In this document: positions 1 to 9,323 of the stretch, in pieces
How positions within the stretch are numbered: position 1 is the first letter of the stretch
Layout of the letters: the number at the start of each line of letters is the position of its first letter
From: Pseudorhodoplanes sp.
GTDB lineage: Bacteria; Pseudomonadota; Alphaproteobacteria; Rhizobiales; Xanthobacteraceae
Assembly (NCBI GenBank): GCA_022843165.1
Contig: JALHOD010000005.1
Coordinates: forward strand, 1-64,000
Direction: 5' to 3'
DNA: 64,000 nt
Notes under the pieces: model-generated
Told to the model about the DNA's origin: nothing
Seen by the model: only the letters and a program-made list of their open reading frames with translations
Databases searched by the model: none
Translations under genes and position numbers: made by a program

Positions 1-51
1 GCAGGGATAAGGACTGCCGTTTGCCCCCGAGTCGCTATAAGTAACTCGCAC

Positions 52-630
52 ATGCCCAAAGCCGCCCGCAAAATCCCGCCCGAGGCCCGCGCGCCCGCCG
101 ATCCCCTGCGGCCGGCGGACGAGGCCCCGTTCTGGCAGACCAAGACGCTGGAACAGATGACGCCGTCCGAATGGGAGAGCCTGTGCGACGGCTGCGGCCG
201 CTGCTGCCTGAACAAGCTGGTGGAGGAGGGCTCGGACAAGACCTTCTTCACCGACGTCGCCTGCAAGCTGCTCGACCACGACACCTGCCGCTGCAAGGAC
301 TATGACAACCGGCTGGCGCAGGTGGCGGATTGCGTGCTGCTGACGCCCGACACCGTGCGCGAGATCACCTGGCTGCCGCCGACCTGTGCGTATGCGCTGC
401 TGGCGCGCGGCCGCGACCTCTATTGGTGGCACCCGCTGGTGTCCGGCGACCCCGACAGCGTGCGCGCGGCGGGCGTGTCGGTCTCAGGCCGCGTCGGCGC
501 CTGCGAGACCCAGGTGCCGGACGAGGAGCTGGAGAAGTGGATCGTCGGCTGGCCGGGGAAGGTGCCGACCAAGGCGAGGAAGGGCGAAAGCCGCTCTCAC
601 GATCGTAGGCAATCAGTGAAGCCGCGCTAA
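52..630 (+). CDS. YcgN/UPF0260-type cysteine cluster protein
   Basis: ORF with [12 protein letters not shown] ... [22 protein letters not shown], characteristic of the YcgN family. Confidence 0.85.
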   Translation: MPKAARKIPPEARAPADPLRPADEAPFWQTKTLEQMTPSEWESLCDGCGRCCLNKLVEEGSDKTFFTDVACKLLDHDTCRCKDYDNRLAQVADCVLLTPDTVREITWLPPTCAYALLARGRDLYWWHPLVSGDPDSVRAAGVSVSGRVGACETQVPDEELEKWIVGWPGKVPTKARKGESRSHDRRQSVKPR

Positions 631-788
631 ACTTTACAATTTTCCCTAATTTCGCAGCCATTCCCCACATTTCCATGTTCCTGGCGTGTGTATTTTTCAA
701 GCATTCCTTTGGGCGCGATTGACTCAATTAATCTGCTAAATTACAGATAAAAATCAATTGTAAATGAAGCGCAAAATGGGAGCCTAAA

Positions 789-1046
789 ATGCTTGACAAG
801 CTCGAGGCCAGAAGAACCAAGAATAAAGTGTCAAAACGCGAGAAATTCGTCGAATTGGCCGAGAGCCGGACAGTAAATGCGATTAAGGCAATTCGTGTCA
901 TCGGCAAACTTGGCAACAAGAACGCCTATGACTTCAGCGAAGTCGATGTGCAGAAGATCGTGAAAGCGCTGTCTAAGGAGGTGGATGCGTTGAAAGCGCG
1001 CATGACCTCTACCGGCGGCAAAGAATCCGTGGAGTTTAAGCTTTAG
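789..1046 (+). CDS. Small hypothetical protein upstream of a GHKL ATPase
   Basis: 85 aa ORF (KFVELAESRTVNAIKAIRVIGKLGNKNAYDFSEVDVQKIVKAL), same strand as and just upstream of the 767 aa ORF. Confidence 0.6.
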   Translation: MLDKLEARRTKNKVSKREKFVELAESRTVNAIKAIRVIGKLGNKNAYDFSEVDVQKIVKALSKEVDALKARMTSTGGKESVEFKL

Positions 1047-1083
1047 GTTGTGCAGGCTGGGGTGTTCAATCGGGCGGGGGTGA

Positions 1084-3387
1084 GTGATGCAAGACAAAAA
1101 ATTGCTGCTTGAGCTCCTGGAATGCGAGTTTGAAGACGATCTTGTTTCCACCTTGGCGAAGCAAAAACTCTTCGACGGGTCGAATGCCAAGCGCTGGGTG
1201 TCGCTCGGTAATATGCCGAACAACCAATCTGTCGTTCACGCTCAACAGTCTTCTCCCGCAGCAGCCCTTGTCGAGAAGTTCACGAACGGTTTGGACGCCA
1301 TCCTGCTCCGCCACTGCAAAGCGGACGGAATAGATCCCCGCAGCCTCTCCGCGCCACAGAACATGACGCAAGCGGTTAAGAAGTGGTACGGTGATTTGAG
1401 CGAAAAGCCTTCCGCCGAAATCCGCGCGTTGGCCGAAGAAAGCCTTGTGCTGTACGCCACAGGCTCCAAACAGCGCCCATGCCTCTCTCTCTACGATGCT
1501 GGCGAAGGCCAGTTGCCGGAAAATTTTTCTTCTACATTTTGCTCGCTAGTCTATGGCAGCGATGAGGGGTCGTACAAAGGCGCCGTTCCGTTTGTCCAGG
1601 GACGGTTCAACATGGGCGGCACGGGTGTGCTGCCGTTCTGCGGTGAAGATCGCAAAGCGCAGCTCATCGTTTCTCGCGTGCCATCAGACATAGAGAAAGC
1701 CCCGCATGAATGGGGTTACACAGTTTTCTGTTTCTTCTCTTCGCGTCAAAGTCCGTCATGGAAGTACCTGGTCGGTCCCGACGGGAAAATTATGACGGCA
1801 GGTAGCGAGCCGCTTGGGCTGCTTCCTGTGGCCGGCGCCAAGTCCGGCGAAGCGCCTGCCCCGCGCGAGCGTAAAGTGCCTCATGGCACTCTCATCAAGA
1901 TGTACGAATACAAAGCGCCTCGTTCGAATGTTTGCGGCGAGCTGTTCAAGAAGCTCGAAGAGTATTTGCTGCGACCTATGTTACCACTGCGTATTATCGA
2001 GTGCCGATCCGAATACAAAGCCAAAGTGATGGGTGTGACGGTATGGGACCGATTCTCGGCTTGGGCAACTAGAGGCAAGCTAGAGGACGGGTTCGAAGAC
2101 GGTGCGAGCATTCAAATCAAGCTCTCGACTAATGAGACGATTCCGGCTGAAGTCCGCGTTTTCAAATCCGATGCAGCTGGCGACGGTGAGGATAATCCAC
2201 AAACGGGCTTGCGCGCACTTATCAATGGTCAATCTCACGCGCGTCGCGATACCCAATTCTTCAAAGGTAACGCTGTCAATAAGGAACACATTGGCAGCAG
2301 CATGCTGGTCACTCTCGATTGCTCCGACCTCGGGCAGGCATCACGTAACGCGCTTTTTATGAGCAATCGTGAAATGTTTCGAGAAGATCCGCTACTCAGC
2401 GAGCTCTTCAAAAAGCTGCAAAACGAATTGAAAAACCACGAAGGGCTGATCGCGCTCGACCAGAAGCGCTACCAGGAAAAAATTAAGAACGCGACGAGCG
2501 ATGATGACGGCATCAACGCACTTGAGGAGTTGCTGTCAACTGATCCTGCACTGGCAGATATGTTTGGTAGCATGGTGCAGGGTAAGGTTGCTAAGAGGAC
2601 CGTCCCGGCTGGAGTGGCGGGAAGCAAAGTGGAAGGTGAGGCGCCGAAATTTGTTGGCACCGAGTTTCCGAGTTATTTCAAGCAAAAGGACGGTTCAACA
2701 GCGCTGGAAATCGAGTTGCCTCAGAATGACCAAGTCCGATGTTCATTCTTGACAGACGTGAAAAACAACTATTTCACCCGATCGAAATATAAGGGCAAAT
2801 GCGAATTCACCGGCGATATTCAACCAACGTTCCACCTTTTCAACGGTCGCCTCACATTCACCTTCCACGCTGAAAAATACAAAAAGTCGATAGGCTCGAT
2901 CTTTGATGTTGTTGCGACTATTTCAGATTCTGCTCACGGCCCTTGGACGTTGAACATGAAAGTTAAGGTAGTGGAACCACGTGAGAAGCAGGAGCGCGAG
3001 AAAACCCCGAAACCTCCGATGACCGACGCCGCGCCCAGCCGTCCAGACATCATCGAGGTTAATAACGGTGCCGATGCCGCGCCTATTACGGTAGAAAAAG
3101 TACCTGGCACTACCCGCTTGCAGCTCCACGTCAATGTAGATTCGCATCTTTTGATAGAAGCGAAAACCATGCGTCCGCCTGAAGATAGCGCTGCCGTAGA
3201 GTTTGTTTTTAAGTACGGGCTGGCCCTCATCGCGATGGGTCTGCTGGATTCAGCGAAGAAGACGACAGAGTGGGCTGAAAACGAAGTCGAGGTACGCGAG
3301 CGTATTTCCAAATCCGCCGCCGGTGTAGGGCGAGTTATCGTGCCTTTGTGCCTGACTCTTCCAAAGAAGCTTCCGAAGGCCGCCTGA
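1084..3387 (+). CDS. GHKL-type (Hsp90/MutL-like) ATP-binding protein
   Basis: 767 aa; N-box-like ALVEKFTNGLDAIL, G1-like LYDAGEGQ, G2-like GRFNMGGTGVL. Confidence 0.65.
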   Translation: MMQDKKLLLELLECEFEDDLVSTLAKQKLFDGSNAKRWVSLGNMPNNQSVVHAQQSSPAAALVEKFTNGLDAILLRHCKADGIDPRSLSAPQNMTQAVKKWYGDLSEKPSAEIRALAEESLVLYATGSKQRPCLSLYDAGEGQLPENFSSTFCSLVYGSDEGSYKGAVPFVQGRFNMGGTGVLPFCGEDRKAQLIVSRVPSDIEKAPHEWGYTVFCFFSSRQSPSWKYLVGPDGKIMTAGSEPLGLLPVAGAKSGEAPAPRERKVPHGTLIKMYEYKAPRSNVCGELFKKLEEYLLRPMLPLRIIECRSEYKAKVMGVTVWDRFSAWATRGKLEDGFEDGASIQIKLSTNETIPAEVRVFKSDAAGDGEDNPQTGLRALINGQSHARRDTQFFKGNAVNKEHIGSSMLVTLDCSDLGQASRNALFMSNREMFREDPLLSELFKKLQNELKNHEGLIALDQKRYQEKIKNATSDDDGINALEELLSTDPALADMFGSMVQGKVAKRTVPAGVAGSKVEGEAPKFVGTEFPSYFKQKDGSTALEIELPQNDQVRCSFLTDVKNNYFTRSKYKGKCEFTGDIQPTFHLFNGRLTFTFHAEKYKKSIGSIFDVVATISDSAHGPWTLNMKVKVVEPREKQEREKTPKPPMTDAAPSRPDIIEVNNGADAAPITVEKVPGTTRLQLHVNVDSHLLIEAKTMRPPEDSAAVEFVFKYGLALIAMGLLDSAKKTTEWAENEVEVRERISKSAAGVGRVIVPLCLTLPKKLPKAA

Positions 3388-4597
3388 CGTTCCGCTGTTT
3401 GCGGTGGAATAGGACGACCTCTTGACTGCTAGGAATGTTGCCACGCTGTTCGCTGTACCAGCGACGGCTCGGCACTTTTCGCCAAAGCCGTCCGTCGCTC
3501 TCGCCTCTGACGGCCGGTAGCTTCATTTCCCGTAGGCCAGCTTCTTCCATAGTTTCGATATATCGTGGAAGTTGCCAGCTCGGATCCGAGAAAGCGACCA
3601 TTTGCACTATCACGGTGTCTGAGTCACATAGCGCTGCAACGGAGGACATTGTGGCGTGGATGTTGTCGAAATATGTCCGCAAGCCCGGATGCTTCCGGTC
3701 GCCCATTGTATAGTAGCTCAAGCCAGCACCATCGAGCGCGTTGGCAATCATGAATGGGAACGGCGTTTCTTTGCGGCCGTCAACCTGCCAGCGGTGATAC
3801 AAGACATGTACCCCAGGATAAGGCGGCGATGTAACCACGAGCCGAGGTGCTCTCATTCCTCGTAGGCGAAAATCGCCTTCGAGCCCAGCGGCGCTCCTCC
3901 GCAAGACCGTCAGCTGTTGTCGTCCGCTCTGCTTTACAGCGGCCCGCAGTTCTCGCGCGCCCAGCACCATCTTTTCGGCAGTCTCGCCCAGGAACGTGCG
4001 AAATTCCTCTATCGTGGGAAGCTTCACCCTGCCGTCGAGGGCCCATTGCGCGGTTCGCAAAACAACACATCGCCCAAAGGCCTCGAGTCGAGGAGTACCT
4101 AGCGAAATTGCCGAAGCAAGTGCCTGTTCTACTGCTTTCCGCAATCGCCAGCGCGACGGATGGTCAAGGTGCTTGTAGTATCCGAGTTCGGCGTAGCGGT
4201 TGGACTGCGCTGCACCGCGATGAATATGTACCCGCTCCGCCACCTTCTTGCTCCACGCTTGTAGCGTGTCGAGCTCTTGGTCGGAGTACACCGTACATTT
4301 CACGTTCGAGACGAACTCCGCCAGTGTACTGATGTCCACGCCGATAGCTTCGCGACCGGCCGCACGGGCCTCGACCAACGTGGTCCCCCCGCCGACGTGG
4401 GGGTCGAGTACAAGGTCACCGGGTGTTGTGAAGGTTTGGATTGCGGCTCGGACGAATGCCGGGGAGAACCGCGCTGGATATTTGTAGAAGCCGTGGGTCA
4501 GACCGCGCACGGGTTCGCTATCGCGTGCGCCTTCGACAAGCGCCGCCTGCGCGTCTTCTGAAAGACGCAAAAAGCCATGTCCACAGCGGAAAGGCAT
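3335..4597 (-). CDS. DNA methyltransferase (SPPY, N6-A/N4-C amino-methylase type)
   Basis: KYPARFSPAF, LDPHVGGGTTLVEA, VVTSPPYPGVH; converges on and overlaps the ATPase 3' end. Confidence 0.85.
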   Translation of the reverse strand: MPFRCGHGFLRLSEDAQAALVEGARDSEPVRGLTHGFYKYPARFSPAFVRAAIQTFTTPGDLVLDPHVGGGTTLVEARAAGREAIGVDISTLAEFVSNVKCTVYSDQELDTLQAWSKKVAERVHIHRGAAQSNRYAELGYYKHLDHPSRWRLRKAVEQALASAISLGTPRLEAFGRCVVLRTAQWALDGRVKLPTIEEFRTFLGETAEKMVLGARELRAAVKQSGRQQLTVLRRSAAGLEGDFRLRGMRAPRLVVTSPPYPGVHVLYHRWQVDGRKETPFPFMIANALDGAGLSYYTMGDRKHPGLRTYFDNIHATMSSVAALCDSDTVIVQMVAFSDPSWQLPRYIETMEEAGLREMKLPAVRGESDGRLWRKVPSRRWYSEQRGNIPSSQEVVLFHRKQRNVRRPSEASLEESGTKAR

Positions 4598-4763
4598 GAG
4601 AGACGATAACGAGCTGATTTGGTTAACAGGAGGTTAGTGCTCCTGAGCAGCATTAATGTTCCGTATTTGTTCCGGGTAAGTCAACCCTGAAAAGATGGGT
4701 CTCCACAAGGAAAATATTCCCAATTATATACGTGACAAAGCAGTCCGTTTGGGATTAGAATCC

Positions 4764-4949
4764 ATGCGACAGGCCGGTGCTTCAGTTGCTGAGGAAATTG
4801 AGGTGACTCCCGCCATGATTGAGGCGGGCGCGAGAATCGTTGCTGATTTTTTTGAAGTCGGCGGCGGCTATCTTGCAGAGATCACTGCTCGGGCGGTATT
4901 CGAAGCGATGCTATCCGCGTCCTCCCAAGAATGCGCCGATAGAAATTGA
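4764..4949 (+). CDS. Small passenger protein (EEIEVTPAMIEAGARIV family)
   Basis: Internal ATG of ORF 4695..4949; similar to the 43365..43574 (-) ORF at the equivalent end of transposon C. Confidence 0.55.
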   Translation: MRQAGASVAEEIEVTPAMIEAGARIVADFFEVGGGYLAEITARAVFEAMLSASSQECADRN

Positions 4950-5451
4950 TGCGTTTTCGCAATTCGTCAAACGCCACCTGGAATGTTGCCAATTCCGCCG
5001 ACGAATATACGAATGTTGGCTTATCTCCGAGGGGGTGTTTTTTTGAGTTGTAGAGACTTGGGAAAAGCAGATAGCCGCCCCTACTTTGTAATGTCCCGAC
5101 GCGACCGTGGGCAACGTCATTGCGGCGACCGGCCCAGCCCTTTGCGAGTTTGATTATCTCGCCGGCCTCATCCGCCAACGGGTTTGTTGGGTCCGGCAGG
5201 AAGAAGGCCTTTCCAGCTGCCCCAATCATTTCGGTGCGGGAGATAGCACTAATAATTGTACCATAAGCCCTAATTGCTGGATCGGTTGCCGGATATGTGG
5301 TGTCGTTCCCTACAAAGACGCTGAATAGGTTTGCAAGCTCTTCCTCTACGAGTTCCCAGAGGGTTAGTGTTTTGCCAACACTGGCGAATAGTTGGTCAGA
5401 GTTTTTATCGCCTTCTGCGGGCCAAGGTGGAATATCCCAAGGGTTCGACAT
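4882..5451 (-). CDS. HEPN-like passenger protein (Rx4H motif)
   Basis: Contains GWAGRRNDVAHGRVG (R-x4-H); start MSNPWDIPPW; convergent overlap with the small ORF at 4764-4949. Confidence 0.5.
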   Translation of the reverse strand: MSNPWDIPPWPAEGDKNSDQLFASVGKTLTLWELVEEELANLFSVFVGNDTTYPATDPAIRAYGTIISAISRTEMIGAAGKAFFLPDPTNPLADEAGEIIKLAKGWAGRRNDVAHGRVGTLQSRGGYLLFPSLYNSKKHPLGDKPTFVYSSAELATFQVAFDELRKRINFYRRILGRTRIASLRIPPEQ

Positions 5452-5623
5452 GGCAAAAGCCCAAGACGAGAAATTCAAAAAGACGCTTCGCCGGATGCTG
5501 GGCTCCCGCCCCCAGCCCCATAAGACTACCGGCAAGAAGAAGATGAGTCAGGAAGAGAGAAACGCGGCGCTGGACGATCTGGCAGTGAAAATGGGCGGGA
5601 AGCCCTTTTCAGAAAAGGGTTGA
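5450..5623 (+). CDS. Small basic passenger protein
   Basis: 57 aa MAKAQDEKFKKTLRRMLGSRPQPHKTTGKKK...; divergent from the HEPN-like ORF. Confidence 0.45.
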   Translation: MAKAQDEKFKKTLRRMLGSRPQPHKTTGKKKMSQEERNAALDDLAVKMGGKPFSEKG

Positions 5624-5743
5624 CTATTGCCCAACATCAACCTAAGGTTGCGGAACCTAATAACCCATTAACATATTGATAATTGAATACGCGGGTGTGG
5701 GTCGCTAATTTCCTCAGTGGACGGGGGAAAGAGGGTAAGAGAC

Positions 5744-6055
5744 ATGGCTTCCTGTAAGCCGCTGAATGACTACTTCAAAATCATCGTTGCGTTTGAAAAG
5801 CGTGCCGATGGCGGACTGCGCGCATACAGCGACGATGTGCCTGGTTTTGTGCTTTCACACACCGATCCCGCTCTTGTTCTTGCTGACGTAAAGCCAGCAT
5901 TGGAGGGGATCCTTTCGCACATGTTCAATGGAAGCGTGATTGTCGAGGAACTTCCTCGGTTGCGCGCCAGATTGGCTGAGGCTGGCCTTATCGCGCCTAA
6001 TGTAGAGGTTGTCCCTCTCACCCAAGAGTATGTGACGCACAGAGCCGCCGCATAG
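5744..6055 (+). CDS. HicB-like fold small protein
   Basis: IIVAFEKRADGGLRAYSDDVPGFVLSHTDPALVLADVKPALEGIL resembles the HicB-type partial RNase H fold; internal start at MASCKPL. Confidence 0.45.
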   Translation: MASCKPLNDYFKIIVAFEKRADGGLRAYSDDVPGFVLSHTDPALVLADVKPALEGILSHMFNGSVIVEELPRLRARLAEAGLIAPNVEVVPLTQEYVTHRAAA

Positions 6056-6062
6056 CTTCTGC

Positions 6063-6308
6063 ATGATAGCTGTTCGCCTCCTGCATCGTACTGAATGGGA
6101 GGCGCGGTTACGGCGGCGCTATGACTGTAAGCCCTTGGACGGTAAAGGCCCCCTAAACACCGCTGAGTGGTGGCAGACTCCTTGGTCTCATCCTTTTACA
6201 GTACCGGTGGATTCCGAGGGCCGGTGTGAAGAGTGGGCTCTTCAGAGGCTAATCTTAGACTTTGTAAAATGCGCTCCCGCCGGCTGGGAATTCCCAGCCG
6301 ATGCTTAG
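6063..6308 (+). CDS. Hypothetical protein following the HicB-like ORF
   Basis: 81 aa ORF 8 bp downstream of the HicB-like ORF inside transposon A. Confidence 0.4.
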   Translation: MIAVRLLHRTEWEARLRRRYDCKPLDGKGPLNTAEWWQTPWSHPFTVPVDSEGRCEEWALQRLILDFVKCAPAGWEFPADA

Positions 6309-6365
6309 GGGCGCCGTTTTTTTCGCCACCGCAAAAATCGCCCGGCCTGAAATCTGAAAACAGGA

Positions 6366-7316
6366 CTAGTGAGACGGCCGGTACGTGAGACGCTTGCCAG
6401 CAGCACCTTTGATGGCAAGAGCCGCACGTTCCCCATCGGTAAATCCGAGACGGGTGCGGGTGTTGTAGCGGAAATCAAATTCCGCAAGATAGCGATGCAG
6501 GTGCTTTTCAGCGCAATGCTGATAGACGCCTTTCATGCCGCGCTTGAAGATTGAGAAATAGCCTTCCGCAGTGTTGGTGTGCACGTCTCCGCGAACGTAC
6601 TCTTTCGCGGAGTGCTTCACTGTCTCATGCGTAAAGAAATGATCGGCCGCGCCTGTGTAAAGTTTGCTCTCATCGGTATGCAGGCGGCTTTCGCGGTCAA
6701 TGTTCGCGGCGACAATGCCTTGCACCGTGACCTTATCGGCCACAGCGACGTGGAACGTGCGAACGTTTCCGCCGCGCTCGACAAGAGCAACGATGGCGCG
6801 CTTGTTCGCGGGGCCTGAATTACCGCCCTTTGTAGGCATCACGCCACGGCGAGGTGTCTTGCGTTCGCGGGGCGTGTCGTATTTGCCAAAATAGGTTTCG
6901 TCTGCCTCGACGATCTGGCCAGAGCCACCAAGCGCGCTGGGGCTGTCGTCGCGCATCGACTCGCGGATGCGGTGGCACATGAACCATGCCGTCTTGTACG
7001 TGACGCCAAGCGTGCGACCGATCTGGTGTGCGCTGGTGCCCTTCTTGCCTGCGCTCATGAGGTAGATCGCCAAGAGCCACTTGTTGAGAGGCACCTTGGA
7101 CCGTTCATAGACGGTGCCAACGGTCACGGTGAACTGTTCGCGGCATTCCGCGCACTGGTACAGGCCGGGACGATGGGCTTTGCCTTTCAGGCCAGTGATC
7201 TTGTCCCGATCGCTGTTACCGCAATGAGGGCAATAAGGACCATTGGGCCAACGTTCGGCCTCCATGAACTGGCGGGCTTTGTCGGCGTCCTGAAAGATGG
7301 CGTCTGTGAGTTTCAT
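6366..7316 (-). CDS. IS1595-family transposase
   Basis: Zn ribbon CPHCGNSD...CAECREQF, KGTSAHQIGRTLGVTYKTAWFMCHRIRE, VEADETYFGK, HSAKEYVRGDVHTNTAEGYFSIFKRGMKGVYQH; start MKLTDAIF. Confidence 0.93.
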   Translation of the reverse strand: MKLTDAIFQDADKARQFMEAERWPNGPYCPHCGNSDRDKITGLKGKAHRPGLYQCAECREQFTVTVGTVYERSKVPLNKWLLAIYLMSAGKKGTSAHQIGRTLGVTYKTAWFMCHRIRESMRDDSPSALGGSGQIVEADETYFGKYDTPRERKTPRRGVMPTKGGNSGPANKRAIVALVERGGNVRTFHVAVADKVTVQGIVAANIDRESRLHTDESKLYTGAADHFFTHETVKHSAKEYVRGDVHTNTAEGYFSIFKRGMKGVYQHCAEKHLHRYLAEFDFRYNTRTRLGFTDGERAALAIKGAAGKRLTYRPSH

Positions 7317-7364
7317 GACCCCTGTTTTATAGGGGTTTCTTGCTTTGTCAAGTATATAATTGGG

Positions 7365-7403
7365 AAAATATTCCTTGACAGGGTGAGCCTGCTCCGCTAG
7401 CGT
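7365..7403 (+). promoter_or_regulatory. Promoter copy A of a three-copy GTA-type promoter
   Basis: AAAATATTCC-TTGACA(7375-7380)-N17-TAGCGT(7398-7403); near-identical to 37145-37185 and 43586-43626. Confidence 0.8.
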
Positions 7404-7427
7404 TCCGGCAATGTCCCGGAAATCCGC

Positions 7428-7451
7428 AACGCGCCTCTTGGCGCGTTTTTT
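7428..7451 (+). terminator. Leader intrinsic terminator/attenuator between promoter A and its gene
   Basis: AACGCGCC-TCTT-GGCGCGTT followed by a T run, 25 nt after the -10 box and 16 nt before the ATG. Confidence 0.75.
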
Positions 7452-7466
7452 ATTGGCGAAAACCCC

Positions 7467-8054
7467 ATGCCTCTCCTCGAAAATATCCGCCCCGAGCCCA
7501 ATCCGCCGCTGACCATCGAACGTGTGGAGACCGCGCGCGCCATGTATGTCGAAGGCTTCACCGTCGCGCGCATCTGTTCGCATGGCCTGATGTCGCTCGG
7601 CACCCTGTATGCCTGCCTCGACGGCACACCGTTCGGGCCCGACGGTCCGCGCTTTGAGCCGATCCCGCGCCGGCGCAATGTGCTGGGCCAGCGCACGCGG
7701 CCCTTGCGCGCCGATCCCGCCTCGCTGCGCAACCGGCTGATCCGCACCGCCGAGCGCCAGGTGCGCGAGATCGAATTGCGGCTGTCGCTGCCCGACCGCC
7801 CGGCGCCGGAGCGCGAACGCGACATCCGCATGCTGGGCATGACCGTGAAAAGCCTGCGCGAGCTGTCGCGGCTGGAGGCCGCGGCGTTTGCGCCGGGTGA
7901 GGATGCGCCCGGCCGCACGCCCGACTTCGTGCCGGGTCGCGACACCTTTCCGCAGGAATTCGCCGAATTGCGGCGCAAGCTGTTGGAAAAACTCGATGCC
8001 GTCATGGCCGAGCGGGAGGCCGAGGAGACCGGACGCGGCGAGAGCCAGGCCTGA
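7467..8054 (+). CDS. Small-terminase / GTA gp1-like protein (paralogue of 37272..37874)
   Basis: C-terminal FPQEFAELRRKLLEKLDAVMAEREAE matches FPRDHAELRRSLLQHLDAILSEREGA of the terS-like ORF preceding TerL; N-terminal HTH-like region plus coiled coil. Confidence 0.6.
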   Translation: MPLLENIRPEPNPPLTIERVETARAMYVEGFTVARICSHGLMSLGTLYACLDGTPFGPDGPRFEPIPRRRNVLGQRTRPLRADPASLRNRLIRTAERQVREIELRLSLPDRPAPERERDIRMLGMTVKSLRELSRLEAAAFAPGEDAPGRTPDFVPGRDTFPQEFAELRRKLLEKLDAVMAEREAEETGRGESQA

Positions 8055-8081
8055 CCCGGATTCCGCCTCGCTCGGTCCGGG

Positions 8082-9230
8082 CTATTGCTTCGTGTGCGGC
8101 GTCGCCGCCTGTTGCACGGCCTGTGCGCTCTTGCGCGAGAACATCGCGGCTTCCTTCAGGCGATAGAAGCGCACCAGCTCCTGCGCGGTGGCGGGCTTGA
8201 GCCGCTCAAAGCTCGCCAGCGTCTGTTCGAGATCGGCGGCCGAGAGCCCGGCCTCGCCCGCGCGCAGCAACAGGATCGCGCGCGCGCTCGCCCAGGACAG
8301 GCCGGCCGCCTTCACGAACACCAAAAGCGTTTCCGCCTGTTCCTGCGCCATGGCGCGCTCGACCGCGCCGATCTCCAGATCGCACAGCAGCGCCAGCGCC
8401 ACCACGCTTTCCTCGTAGCGCCTGGCGCGCGCAAAGCCTTCGACATCGGCGTCGCGCAGCCGCCCGGATTCGTGCAACGCCTCGACCAGAGCCTGCGCCA
8501 CCGCATAGCGGGAGGAGTCTTCTCGGGTCTCGTTCTGGATGCGGTGGGTGGCGTCGGTCACCGCCTCGCCCACATCCGCGCTCTTGTCGGGATGGGCGGC
8601 GCAGAGCTTTGCGCGCGCCTGTTCGGAGGCTTTGGACAGAAGCTTGAGAAAGAGCGGGCGCGGAATGTCGGCGCGGGTGCCGAGCCGCACGATCAGGTCC
8701 TGGTCGCCGTTGATCCTGTCGGCCAGCGTGGCATAGCCCTCGCCGGAAAATTGCGCGCCGGCATTGCTGGCCAGTCCCGCCAGCACCGGGCGCTCGCCGC
8801 GCGCGATCAGCACGTCGGTGACGCGGGCGGGCAGGCTCTTGCGGCGCGCGATGGCGAGCAGATGCTGCTGGCTCTTGGTGCAGGCGAGTTCGGTCAGCGT
8901 GTTCTCGTCGAGCCGCGGCGAATGGGCGAGAACCGGCCAGGCCACCTCGATGGCGTCGTCGGCGGCCAGCCGCCGCAGGGTGTTGGGCGGCGCGTTCGGG
9001 ATCGGCGCCAGCCGCGAGGCGAGCAGCACCCTGGCCGCGGTCTCGATCTCGAGCGCGAGCAGGGCGATGACGTCGTCGAACACCTCCACCTCGGCGTCGG
9101 AATATTGCGGCGCCTGGCCGACAAACAGGTCGGTGACATGCCGCAGAATCTCGGCCCGGCGCGCAAAGGAGCCATGCGCGATCGCGGCTTGCACGTCCTG
9201 CATGAAGGCAATCGGCGGGGGCATCGGCAT
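8082..9230 (-). CDS. DUF2336 domain-containing protein
   Basis: Helical repeat protein of DUF2336 type (VTDLFVGQAPQYSDAEVEVFDDVIALL ... RLAADDAIEVAWPVL). Confidence 0.8.
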   Translation of the reverse strand: MPMPPPIAFMQDVQAAIAHGSFARRAEILRHVTDLFVGQAPQYSDAEVEVFDDVIALLALEIETAARVLLASRLAPIPNAPPNTLRRLAADDAIEVAWPVLAHSPRLDENTLTELACTKSQQHLLAIARRKSLPARVTDVLIARGERPVLAGLASNAGAQFSGEGYATLADRINGDQDLIVRLGTRADIPRPLFLKLLSKASEQARAKLCAAHPDKSADVGEAVTDATHRIQNETREDSSRYAVAQALVEALHESGRLRDADVEGFARARRYEESVVALALLCDLEIGAVERAMAQEQAETLLVFVKAAGLSWASARAILLLRAGEAGLSAADLEQTLASFERLKPATAQELVRFYRLKEAAMFSRKSAQAVQQAATPHTKQ

Positions 9231-9323
9231 TCTGCCGTCGGCGGGGGTTAACGGGAATTAGGACCCTAGCGGGGACTCGTTTAGTAATTTCTAACCTCCA
9301 GAACCTTTCTCGCAGTCCCGCTT

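Larger units (their letters stand above)
4719..7364. mobile_element. IS1595-family transposon A (2646 bp) with passenger genes
   Basis: Left end CCCAATTATATACGTGACAAAGC and right end (rev-comp) CCCAATTATATACTTGACAAAGC; flanking 8-bp duplication AAAATATT at 4711-4718 and 7365-7372; contains IS1595-type transposase. Confidence 0.9.

Noticed and set aside
4695-4949. ORF starting MGLHKENIPNYIRDK
   Set aside because: Its first codons cross the transposon left boundary at 4719; the start inside the element (4764) is more plausible.
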